The notes under the pieces are model-generated. The model ran no database searches and was not told where the DNA came from. It was given only the letters and a program-made list of their open reading frames with translations. This document shows, piece by piece, positions 21,880 to 33,279 of a DNA stretch of 64,000 bases (position 1 is the first letter of the stretch; the number at the start of each line of letters is the position of its first letter). The translations under genes were made by a program, and so were the position numbers. Origin of the DNA: Dactylonectria macrodidyma (taxonomy: Eukaryota; Ascomycota; Sordariomycetes; Hypocreales; Nectriaceae); assembly GCA_020744425.1 (NCBI GenBank), contig JAGMUV010000001.1, forward strand, positions 3,596,001-3,660,000. Direction: 5' to 3'.

Positions 21880-22640
21880 TGCTCCCCGCTAGCACCGTAG
21901 TCGGGTGCCCGCTTCTTCCTTCTGCACCCCTACATAGTAGTCTAGGTTCGGGCCGCGCCCTGGTCTAACCCGTAACTGAAGGTCCTCCAAGTCGCCCGTG
22001 TTCGCAAGGGGCCCGGCGGCGACCTATCAGCGACCCATTCACGGTAAAGTGGCGCAATCTAGCCGCACCAGTACGGGCGGCCGATGAGTCCAGGGCACGT
22101 CGGAAGCTCGATGGAAGGGGCCATTGTTCATGGAGATGGGAATGGCCAGTGAGTTGTGGGTGCTGAATAAATATGGTCGACCACATTGCTCGGCACAAAA
22201 CAGCCTGTATCCTTAAAATCTGCAGTGGACGAAGATTTTGACCGACCTTGAAGCGGGCGTCAAGATGCGGGGAAGTAGCCCTTTGTGGGTCCCAGATTCT
22301 GGGTTGCGTGGATTCCCTGGTCCGAGCAGCAGAAGCGCCTTTATTATTACTTCGTATGTACGCCGGGCTCGCGATAACCGAGTGCACGGGATAGAGAACC
22401 CCAGCATCGTTGTCATCCCAGCTCTGTGCTTGTTTATATCATATCTTGCAGGCGAGGAAAACGGCCGAGCACGCTGGGTACATCCATATTACTCACATCC
22501 ATTCAGCCAGACGTCAGTAATCCACGATGCTCATCATATGCACAAGCCTGGCCTTCATTAACGTCACGACGCAGTGAGCTCAATTTTGAGCTTAAATCCT
22601 CGTTCATAGCAACGACTGTTATGGACTGAATAATACGTGC
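21880..22640. other. Intergenic stretch
   Basis: Balanced composition with no supported gene. A 140-codon minus ORF (22387-21965) lacks any recognisable pattern and was not called. Confidence 0.4.
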
Positions 22641-24108
22641 CGCAGTTTTGCATTTCATCACAACCTTATACCTAACAATCTAGTTCTATATGTTATATGT
22701 AAAGTCTTGATTGTCTGATCTAACTTTCAGAGTGGAAGATTCGACTATGGGCATGTCATTTCTACTAGTGAGAACCTGGTCCCGACCTATCTATAATATC
22801 TGCTTTAAACTGCTTATCCTATGTTAAGTAATAATATCTAGCAACAGAGGCTAATAATAAACAGAGGGGCTTTTATTAAAAATTCTATTTACTTAGTTCT
22901 GAATTTATATTAACAAGTCTATATATATAGCTATAATTATTAAAAAGAGAGATTTAGCTAATAGTTAGTATTATAGAGGTACTTGCATTTTATTAAGAGT
23001 ATTCCGGATACTAATAAGTAAGTTAAGTAAAATATGAGGCTGCAGTTAGTATACTAACTAATGAAATCAGGCGGAGTATAGTAGCTTAGAAATCGACTTA
23101 TTATTATGCAAGCCTTATCTATACAGTGATTGGCTTAAAATATTATCGGGACTTAAGTTTGTTATAAACAGAGCCAGCTTTGAGCTAACTATATTACTAC
23201 TGTATTATTATAAACCACTATCTGGATGTTATTCTGGGCTACTTGCTTTGTGTGAGGCTAGGGATGGATAATATGGGCTGAAGTCGTCGTGGAGATCTTT
23301 TATGCGTAGCTGGTTAGTGCTGCAGGCGGGCGTTTCGATGGTATTACGTCCTAGTCGGGCGCGTTACGTCATTCAATCATAGAAGTGCATTGTAATTCGT
23401 CCTGCCCAGCCGTGGTCAGAGTGATGATTGTAAGAGATAGAAAGTGTGCTATTCACGGATCGAGGTCGCTATGTTCACTAAGCCGTGCGTTGACAGCTCG
23501 TGCCGGAATTGCAACCGGGGTCCTGCCGTGGGTTAGTGACGTAGGACGTTGACGCTGGCATCATTGGGACCGGTGGGCATACGACGGACTATCCATAGAC
23601 GTGGTAGTAGACCTTGAGTTCCTGAACACATGAAGTTGCATTAATGCAAGCCAGATGACGAGGACCTACTAAGTTCACTAATCCTCTACCTGAACTTACT
23701 TGATGATATGGGCGGCAACTTAGGCATTCTTCTCTATAATAAAAATACTACTACTGTGTGCGTTATTCCATTGGCCCTATTCAGCCTCCAGGTCATTTAT
23801 CCTTTAAGATTTCGGCTACTCCCTTTAATAGCTAATGACTTTCATATGACTCTTTAAACTATCTATTAATCGGAATGAGCATAGCTTTCCTCTTTAATAT
23901 TAGCAGAACTTACGGTCAAGCGCTCTATCCAGGGCGATAGACTGTGTTCTAATATAGGAGGTCGTATCTGATAATAATTCGCGGGTTTAGTACTAAATCT
24001 TAAAAGATTATGTCATTAACTTAATGCAAATCGCGTTATAATATGGTACATACAGTGAGTAAAATGTTAAGAGTTATGCTAGAAAACTAATAGGACCTTA
24101 TCTGGGTC
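22640..24108. repeat. Mixed AT-rich/RIP-affected repeat flank
   Basis: 22,650-23,230 and 23,700-24,100 are TpA-rich with RIP-like wear, separated by an island of normal composition (about 23,230-23,690). No coding remnant was recognised. It is probably old repeat sequence bordering the Gypsy element. Confidence 0.4.
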
Positions 24109-24113
24109 TGTAG

Positions 24114-24532
24114 TGTCACGGCCCAGGTTGAGACCAGGCGGTCACAACCGGCAGAACTATGACGTACCCACTTTTTCCTTATCGCCATTAGTGTAACTCA
24201 CTATGCGGAAAGACTAAGTCTTAGTAACCCGCTTATGACTCTTATCGATAAGGCCGGCAGTCTTATTAATAATATCGCTAGTCTTAGTAATAAGACTCTT
24301 AATAGGATTACTAAGACTATCTAACTACTAACTAGTATATAAACGTTTAATTAGCACTTCTATAGAGATAGCCTTACTAGCTATTAATATACTTAGTTAT
24401 ATTAAATCTACTATTTTACTATTACTAGACTATGACTTATATTACTTATTATAACGTTCTTAATCCACTTGATTATAAATACTATATGCCTTAGACCTAC
24501 TCTAGAGCCCTAGAGTAAGCCTGACTATTATA
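24114..24532 (+). repeat. Gypsy 5' LTR (419 bp)
   Basis: Starts TGTCACGGCCCAGG. The outer first 100 bp or so keep CpG and GC, while the inner part is RIPped and the end reads ATTATA where the other LTR has CGTTACA. Confidence 0.95.
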
Positions 24533-25489
24533 CATTAATAGCTCTTATTTAGTGTATTACTACATTAACCTAAGCAATACCTTATACTATTAGTATATCC
24601 AGAATAAACCGAACTCCTATTACTCTAGGCAATGTACTCGCACTACTAGCATACATAACCTTACTAAGTAATGCTAAAATAGTAACAGAGGTCTAGTAAC
24701 TTCGCGCCCTTATTCAGACCCTGTAGTGATAAGTGCAGAATTAACTGGCTATAGTAATCGCTATAACTACGAATAATAACCATAACCCAGGAGAAACCCT
24801 TAAACTGCTAATACTAGCACTATTTAATAGAACGCCTAGTAATATTATACCTTTTATTACTTAGATAAAAGGACATTTCTGAATATACTTATGATAATTC
24901 GTGTTAGCTAAAGTATGATTACTATATATAAATAACCTTATAATTAGGAATACTATAAACTAGTTTAAACCTATTATAAAGGACTTCTTTAATAATAATG
25001 AAATTAACTAGGACTAAGATATTATTAATATCTTTATAAACTAAGAAAACTTTAAAGAAGTACTTAAAGATACATTTAGTATAGTTAATAAAGAAAGGCA
25101 GGTAGTAACTAAAATCTATAAGATTAAGTAAACCTAATCTACTACTACTTATACTATTATATTCTAATAAGTTACTTCTAAGTTAGAATAGGATAATAAT
25201 ATACTTATAAAAATCTTTTACTAAGGACTTAAAGAAGAAGTTAAAAATAAGCTATATAAAGCCAACTAACCTAATATACTTACTAAGTATATTACTATAG
25301 CTATTAAGATTAATAAATAATAGTATAAAAGATAAAGGGAGAAGGTTAAGAACTAACAAAAGAGTAGAAGAAGTAACTATAACCTGTATTACCTTAAGAA
25401 CTAAGATAATTAAAAAGATAAAAACTGGGTTAATACTTCTTACAGAACTTAGGCCAGACCTATAGAATTTAAAGTAGCTTAGTAGAACT

Positions 25490-25560
25490 ACTCTAAGGTT
25501 AAATACTAGAATTATAATAAGATAGAGCACTTTAAGAATAAGTATTAAAGCCTTAAGATA
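25490..25560 (+). pseudogene. Gag zinc-knuckle relic of the Gypsy element
   Basis: The translated frame shows K-Y-stop-N-Y-N-K-I-E-H-F-K-N-K-Y, i.e. a CCHC knuckle with its cysteines turned to Tyr by G-to-A change. His and spacing remain. Confidence 0.6.
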
Positions 25561-28129
25561 AATTAAAAGTATAAGCCTATATTAGAAGGTAAGAACCTCT
25601 AATCTACTAATTACTAATATCTATCTAAAACCCTTACTATAACTAGAAGCGGCTATTATAGCACGTTTAGTAGAGCTAAAGAAGATATAATTGACTTTAA
25701 ATCCAAACCTAAGATGAATGAATAATAAGATAAAATAGAAGCTAGAAGAGAAGCCTGCTAAGGCGAATAAGCATGATGATTGGTAAAAGAAATGATAGTA
25801 GAAAAGTAAGCATGCTTAGACTATAAAAACGAAAGCGCTTAAAGACAATATACTAAATGCAAGGCAGCTAGAGAAGCTAATAAATAATAGGACCCTATCC
25901 TAGAAGGCTGACTTATAGTAAAAACTGTAAATAGAAAAACTCTTGCTATAATTAAAAAAGGTAATAAATGCATATAATTCATACCTATTCTAAAAGATAG
26001 TAAATTATACTAATAAAAGGTTAAAGAAGAAATCCTTAATAAATAGCTAAGCTAAGTTAAAGTAAACTATAACTAAGTAGGAAATGCACTTAGTATAACC
26101 TTCTAACTACTTAAAACCTAAGCTATATAAATAAATAATAACTATAACTATTAATAAATCAGATATATAAAGAATAACTGCCTAAAGACGTTTTCTAAGA
26201 AAGGCAAATAAATTTAAAATAAACTCTATAATAATAAAAAACCTAAGTAAGGCAGCAAACGATAAAATACTAGTACTAGCAAACGCTACGAACCCTTATA
26301 AAACGGAATGACTAAAGGCAGATAATGCTTAAAAGCATTCTAAATCCTAGATAAAAAGTTCAGTAAGGAACTATAGGATGTCCTTGCCCCTATAAAAGAA
26401 TACTTAGATAGTAGTGATAAAGAATGAATAAACCCCTATTATAAGGAATATAAGGAGTCCTTAATAAAAGCAAAAGAATAGTAGAATATAGTGAAAATTG
26501 ACTTATAAGGAGTCTATATATAGATAAGTAATAAAGATTAATACTAGTAAATAGTTAGAAAAAGATAAGAACCTTAAGTAAAAGAGGATCTCTATATCTA
26601 TACTTAATTAAGACTTAAAGCATAAGGTAATAAAGAAATACTTTAAGAAGAATTCCTAAATAATCCCTATATTAAAATAGATAACCTTTAATATTATAAA
26701 CTTATATAGATTTTATACTATAACTTATATTATAAAAAGCATATTTATAATAAGTAAAAGAATGACTATTTTCTTATATAACTAGAAGATTACTTAATAT
26801 CTATACTATACCTTTATAATAAAATTAAAGGCTATTAAATAAGAAGTTTTAGACCTATTAATAAGATTATAGTCTTAGAATATTCTAATAAGTTTTTCCT
26901 CTTAGAATATATTAAAGGACTAATAAACTTAATATAGTATAATAAAAAAGACTACTTAATTTATACTTAAGCTAAGATTAACTTATAGTATATATAATAA
27001 GATAAATAGAAAGACTTAATAACTAACTATACTAAGTAAATATAGGCACTACTAATAAAAAATAATAAACACTACTTATAGAAGAGTAATAAGCAAGTAA
27101 TAATATAAAAGGAAAATCACCTCTATTAAAAGCTCTATATAGTACAAATAGTAATAAAACGAAAGACACTTAAGCTAAAAGTGCGAGTTAATAGTATATA
27201 ACTTACTATATTAATAAATAGTAAAGCTAAAGTAAATTATATTAACCCTAAGGTAGTTAATAAGCTGAAACTATTATAAAAGTATAAAAAGGAAGCTTAT
27301 ATATTATATAACCTTAAAGGTAATATATTTAATTATAAAGATAGATAAATTACTAAAGAACTTAATTACTTAAAGGTTTTTATTAATAAAAAGAATTAAA
27401 GTATTACTTTTAATATTATTTTAATAAAGCATTATAATATTATACTTAAGTATTTATAACTAAGAAAATATAATTCATATATTAACTAAAGAACTAGCTA
27501 AGTATTAATTAATAATAATAATATACTCTTTAATAATAATAAAAGTAACTTAAAAGAAAAAGAATCTTTAATCTTAACCTCTAAAGATAGTAAGAATAAG
27601 AATTTATATAAAGAAATAATAAATACTTTATCACTCTTAATAAGAATATAATATAAATATTAGAAAGATAAGAAAAATACACTTTAAAAGATAATTAAAT
27701 GCTTTTAATAATAGTTTAAAGAAATAAATAAAGACTTTAAAAAATAAAAAAAAGAATAATAAGAAAATCCTAAAGATAATAGGCTTAAGAACGTATTAAT
27801 ATAGTACTATATTTATAAAAAGCTCTTTATAGAAGAACTTAAGATAGAACTATTAGAATTCAGTTAATAGGACTATAAAATTATATTAAAAGATAAAGCA
27901 TTACTTATATTCTATAAGATTTTTAATCTTAATAAAATGTAATTATAAATACTTAAAGAATACATTAAAGATATATTATATAAAGAATATATTAAGATAT
28001 TAAAGTCTTTAGCTAGCTATTTAGTTATATTCATTCTTAAAAAGAATAGTAAATTCTAACTTATTATAAATTATTATTATTTAAATAATATTATATTAAA
28101 AGATCGAACCCTATTACTCTTTATTATAG

Positions 28130-28400
28130 AGCTTAAGAACTGACTCTATAAAATAAAGTTCTTTATAGTACTAGATCTTAAAAATGCATATAGCTTTATC
28201 TATATTAAAAAAGGATATAAATAGAAGACTGCCTTTAGAATAAAGTTTAGACTATATAAATACTTTATTATACCTTTTAGACTTATAAATATACTAACTA
28301 TATTTTAATAAATAATTAATAATATATTATATAAATACTTTAATATATTTATTATATACTATTTAAGTAATATTTTTATCTTCTTTAAAATAGAAGAAGA
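28130..28400 (+). pseudogene. Reverse-transcriptase relic of the Gypsy element
   Basis: Degraded palm-domain sequence with L-D-L-x-N-A-Y, K-T-A-F-R and I-P-F-R-L spacing, followed by the position of the YxDD box. It gives the plus-strand orientation of the element. Confidence 0.8.
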
Positions 28401-30199
28401 ATATACTAAGTATATTTATAAAGTATTATAAGTATTATAAGACTATAAGTTATTAGTTAAATTAGAGAAAAGTCATTTCTATACTCTAGAAGTAGAATTT
28501 CTTAAATATATAATCTCTTATAATAAGATTAAAATAGATCTAAAGAAAATCGCTATAATTAGTAAATAGCTAAAACTAATAAATATTATAAAAGTATAAG
28601 CCTTCTTTAGATTTACTAATTACTACTAAAAATTCATTTAAAGGTTTAGTAAATATACTATATTACTTATTAACCTTATATAAAAAGGAATAGAATTTAA
28701 ATAGGATATTACTATAGAAAATGCATTTAATAAAATCAAAGAGATCATATTAAATAAACCTATTTTAATAACCTTTAACCTTAAATAAGAAATCGAATTA
28801 GAAACAGACTCTTTAGACTTTATATAAAGCGCTTAGATTAAATAATAAGATAATAATAGAGTATTATACCCTATTGCCTTCTTTTTCTATAAAATACATA
28901 GTATAAAACTTAATTACCCTATTTATAATAAAGAATTCTTTATAATTATTAATACTTTTAAAGAATTCTAATACTACTTCTTAAAAAGTAAATATAAGAT
29001 TAAGGTCTATATAGACTATAAGAATATCTTATACTTTACTACTATCTAAGAACTTAGTAGACAATAATTACAGTATACTGAATACTTCTTAGAATTTGAC
29101 TATACTATTATCTATTATAAAGGCTCAGAGAATAAAAGAGCTAATACTATTAGTTAATAATATGACTTTAATAATAGTAAAAGAATAGTTAATGAATAAT
29201 TCTTATACTTTATACCTAAAGGATACTTAAAATAGAAATTTATTATAAGAGCTTAAAAGGGAATAATACCTCTATAGCTAGAATACTTAGAATTAATTTA
29301 AAATAATAGACCAGTACTCTATTAAATAGACTAAGCCTAAGGATATATTAGAAAAATTATATATAAGAATAAACTCATTATTATTCCTAATAGCTTCTAA
29401 TACTAAATAGTATAAGACTTATATATAGAAAGACTATATAATAAAAATATTAATATATTATAATAATATATTATAAAAATATACTAAACCTACAGACTTA
29501 ATAAGGCGCTCTATAATATAATTAAAGAATGCCTAAAGTATTACTTACTAAAGTAACTACTAATAGAATACTTAAAGAAGCTAGAAGAACTAGATAACTA
29601 CTAATTTAACTAAGTCACTAACTACTACTCTTAGAAAAGGTATATTAAATAAAGCAAAGATAGTAAAATCATTATACTAGATAATATAAAGAATTACTTT
29701 ATATAATACTATTATAACTAAGTATATAATAGAACACCTGCCCGAACTACTATATAAATAAAGGAACTCTATAAAATAGAAAATATATATAGAACTATAA
29801 AGGACTTAATAGTATAATACTCTAAATGCCCTAAGGACTAGTTATATATCTTTAGAACGATTACTATAATATAGCACTTAGTAGAATAAGGAAACCTACT
29901 ACTTAGATAAATCTAGAAGTATAATAATATATTACTTAAAGATAAATAAATAAAGAAATAGTAAGTTCCTAAAGGATTATAGTATAAACTTATATAGGAA
30001 ATATATAAATACTTACTATATAAATACTAAGGAGTTAATAAAACCCTTAATAGAGTTAGAATAACCTATAAATTCCTTAAGATAAAGGCAGTAATTCGAA
30101 CTATTATTTAATAATATAACTTTTATATAAAAACTAAAGCATAATACTATAAACTATATAAAGAATTATAACCCTTATTAGTCATAATCTGACTATAAG

Positions 30200-30600
30200 A
30201 CTCTATTATAATAGATTTTATTATAAAACTATTCCTATTAGAGGACTCTGTAACTAGAACCCTTTATAATAACATTCTTATTATTATAGACAGACTTATG
30301 AAATTTTCCTATTTTATACCCTATTAGAAATCGATAGATATAGAGCAATTTGCTTATATCTTCTTAAGAAACATTATTAGTACTTATAGACTACTTATAG
30401 AAATTCTTTTTAATAGAAGACCCTTATTCACTTCTAAGTTTTAGTAAGTACTAATAGACTATTTAAGATTAAATTACTAACTCTTTATAGCATTCTAACC
30501 CTAGACAGATAGATAAATAGAAAGGATAAATTAAATATTAAAATAATACTTTTATTACTATATTAACTATGAATAGAATAATTAGGTTAAGAAGCTACTA
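30200..30600 (+). pseudogene. Integrase core relic of the Gypsy element
   Basis: Contains FTSKFWQVL-like and AFYPQTDRQTERIN-like segments, conserved in the second half of the DDE core, interrupted by RIP stops. Confidence 0.8.
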
Positions 30601-31134
30601 ACTATATAATTAAGCTATAATATAGCTATTTATAAAAGTATAAAGCTTACCCTAGCCTATACTGACTTTAGATTTACTCCTAATACTTATAAAGTAAGTT
30701 ATAATAAACTGATTATCCTTAAAGCTATCCTTATATTAGAAAAATTAAAAAATCTATATAAAGAAATAAAGACTAAACTTAAATTTATTAGAAACTAGAT
30801 AATAAAATACTATAATAAAAAACGGATAAAAAGACCATCCTTTTAAAAAGGAGATATAATATACTTTACTATAAAAAATATTAAAATAAAATAAGAAAAT
30901 AAAAAACTAAACTATAAATACATCAGACTTTATAAAATTATTAAAAAAATCTTAAAAAATAACTACTAATTAGACTTATTACTAAAAGTCAGACTTTACT
31001 CAGTCTTCTATATCTTACTTCTTAAGACTATAAAAGATATAATTTATACTAAATATAGTAATAAATATAAAACTAAGGTTAAAAGACTAAAGGAATATAA
31101 AGTTAAAAAAATCTATAATATATAAGTTAGGAAT

Positions 31135-31210
31135 AATAAGACTGAATACTTTATTAAATAGAAAAACTACTCTAAAAGCAATAACTAATAGGAACCTGCT
31201 AAAAACCTTA
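31135..31210 (+). pseudogene. Chromodomain relic at the Pol C-terminus
   Basis: The frame spells EYFIK then K-N-Y-S-K-S-N-N and EPAKNL with stops at Trp codons. This is the pattern of a chromodomain and marks the element as a chromovirus. Confidence 0.7.
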
Positions 31211-31259
31211 CCTATATATAGCGCCTACTAAAGGACTTTTATTAATAATACTAAGAGCG

Positions 31260-31600
31260 GACGAAAGGAAATCGCCTAGGTCTAAAGAATTCTAATTAAT
31301 AAGGTTAGTATAAACCAAAGACTGCATAGTAATAATAGCCTCTGAATTCGCGCGCTCTATAGTATCTAATTCGTCTAACGAACGAGCACTATAATGGATA
31401 AGCTCCTCCTCACAGGAAATCACCTAGTTCTGCTATTTTTATAAGCAAGCCAGATAATCTAAACTATTCATAATCTCTTTTTAAGCAGCCTTAAGCGCTT
31501 TATAAGATCTTAAGAGGGCCTCTTCAGTAGCCTCTTCCTCATGCTTAATATAATGCTTCTTTATAATAATACGATTTGCTATCTCTTTTATTAGAATCCG
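31260..31600 (-). pseudogene. Degraded antisense ORF at 3' end of the Gypsy element
   Basis: The minus strand between pol and the 3' LTR keeps a long charged frame: KEIANRIIIKKHYIKHEEEA, then LLRSYKALKAA, then CEEELIHYSARSLDELDTIE. It is broken only at Gln/Trp codons (TAA/TAG). Codon periodicity and Lys/Glu-rich, probably helical composition indicate a former antisense gene carried by the retrotransposon. Exact ends are unclear because of RIP. Confidence 0.55.
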
Positions 31601-31981
31601 GAAATATAGAAAATACTAGTATATATACTAATAACTATTAAAATATCTAATGTATTATAGGTTTTATTATAGCGAATATACTTTAGATAATAGTTTGATA
31701 TTATTATAATATAATAATAAAACCCTTTCGCTAAGTAGAAGGAATAAGGTATAATATTATAGCTAAACTCCTTAATAAGCAAGATTTAAGTATAGTAAGA
31801 TTTAGTAAAACTCCTTTATTTCTTAATAGATAAGGTTTTAGTTTTAGTTATATAGCTATTTATTTTATTAGTATTATAATAAGAATATTTAGAGAAGTAA
31901 GTTAGGAATATACTAATAGATATATAAGAAACGGTCTTAAAGATAGCTATAAAAGCATGACTAATAGGAAGGGAGATATCA

Positions 31982-32400
31982 TATTACAGCCTAGGTTAAG
32001 ACCAGGCAGTTATAACTAGTAGAACTATAATATACTCACTTTTTCCTTATTACTATTAGTATAACTCACTATATAGAAAGACTAAGTCTTAGTAACCCGC
32101 TTATAACTCTTATTAATAAGGCCAGCAGTCTTATTAATAATATCGCCAGTCTTAATAATAAGACTCTCAATAAGACTACTAAGACTATCTAACTACTAAC
32201 TAGTATATAAACGTTCAATTAGCACTTCTATAAAGATAGCCTTACTAGCTATTAACACACTTAGTTATATTGAATCTACTATTCTACTATTACCAGACCG
32301 TAACCTATATTACTTACTATGACGTCCCTAATCCACTCGATCATAAACACTACACGCCTTAGACCTACCCTAGAGCCCTAGAGTAAGCCCGACCGTTACA
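31982..32400 (+). repeat. Gypsy 3' LTR (419 bp)
   Basis: The same length as the 5' LTR. Its start is RIPped (TATTACAGCC for TGTCACGGCC), while its last 130 bp keep CpG and the intact end CGTTACA, followed by TGTAG. Confidence 0.95.
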
Positions 32401-32405
32401 TGTAG

Positions 32406-33279
32406 CGAGGGAAAACTCAGTATATTTAGTCGCAAGGCCCCGTGCTAGCCACTATCGACAGTATCGTTTAGCTTATATCGTACTAAAGCGTGAGAACTAG
32501 TGTAGCACTTTACGCTAATCTCAGAGCACTCTAGGCAGATATCGAAGTTATTACTATTACAAATTTCGTAAGAGTAGTACTGTTGAATAGGCCAAAAGGC
32601 CAAAAACGTAGCGCTACTTAGGTAACGGCATCTTCTCCTATTCCAAGAGATAGGCCTCTAATTCAATAAGTACATACAGCTAACCAGAATGCATACTATG
32701 TAGGCTTAATACTAATATAAGTTCTAATTGAATATTACTAGAACTCTTTATAATAGTGTCTTTAGTACTAATTTAGGTCCCTGCCCTTTTAGCATAATAG
32801 AGGAGAAGCTAGTAGAGTTTAAGGTTTCTACTCCGCCTAGCCTACCAGATTAAAGTTTAGCCAAAGCCATCTTAAGAATTAACACAAGCATCGTCAGTAG
32901 TAAGTAAAAGCTCTACTGTCTAAGTATAGCCGTTCCTCGATGCAGCGAATAAAGGTATTGTACTATACCAGTCCTTGACATTTGACGCGGAAGGACTGTT
33001 AGTAAGTAGTACTTGCACTACTTCATGATGTCCCTGAATTGATTCGCCGCAGGGCTGTTCTACACGCAGCAACTGTCGACGAGGTAACCTTGATCGGCCC
33101 CACGAGTTTTGCGAGAGAAATACCTATTGACAAAGCTGAGCATGAGGGTGACAGTACGCCTCGCTTGCAGAGAGGAACGGCAAGTGGCTGGGATAAGATG
33201 TAGTGACAACCCGTCTCGCTTAATAGGACTCTTCGTGCAATTTTCAAGCCCCTATCTACGTGTGCCTCCCTCACAGCTC
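32406..33279. other. Intergenic stretch between Gypsy element and NACHT gene
   Basis: Mildly AT-rich, no recognisable coding sequence. The first 300 bp have some RIP-like wear, and composition becomes normal by about 32,900. Confidence 0.4.

Larger units (their letters stand above)
24114..32400 (+). mobile_element. RIP-destroyed Ty3/Gypsy chromovirus, full length
   Basis: 8287 bp bounded by two 419-bp LTRs and a 5-bp target duplication TGTAG (24109-24113 and 32401-32405). Despite stops everywhere, the plus strand retains domain order. A CCHC-like gag knuckle (Y-x2-Y-x4-H-x4-Y after C-to-Y change) lies near 25500-25550. Reverse transcriptase follows at about 28130-28400 (VLDL.NAY, TAFR, IPFRL, INNILYKY). 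Integrase lies at about 30200-30600 (AFYPQTDRQTERIN). A chromodomain (EYFIK.KNYSKSNN..EPAKNL) lies at about 31140-31205. Nearly all CpA/TpG are TpA, so it cannot be expressed. A purine tract precedes the 3' LTR (near 31965). Confidence 0.93.

Noticed and set aside
21965..22387. 140-codon minus-strand ORF
   Set aside because: No recognisable pattern, no codon bias, and no supporting neighbour.
25252..25530. 92-codon minus ORF of Leu/Ile/Val-rich protein in the Gypsy element
   Set aside because: It is a by-product of AT-only RIPped sequence; the real domains are on the plus strand.
31591..31782. 63-codon minus ORF rich in Tyr and Ile
   Set aside because: A chance frame in RIPped DNA, different from the charged antisense frame described.
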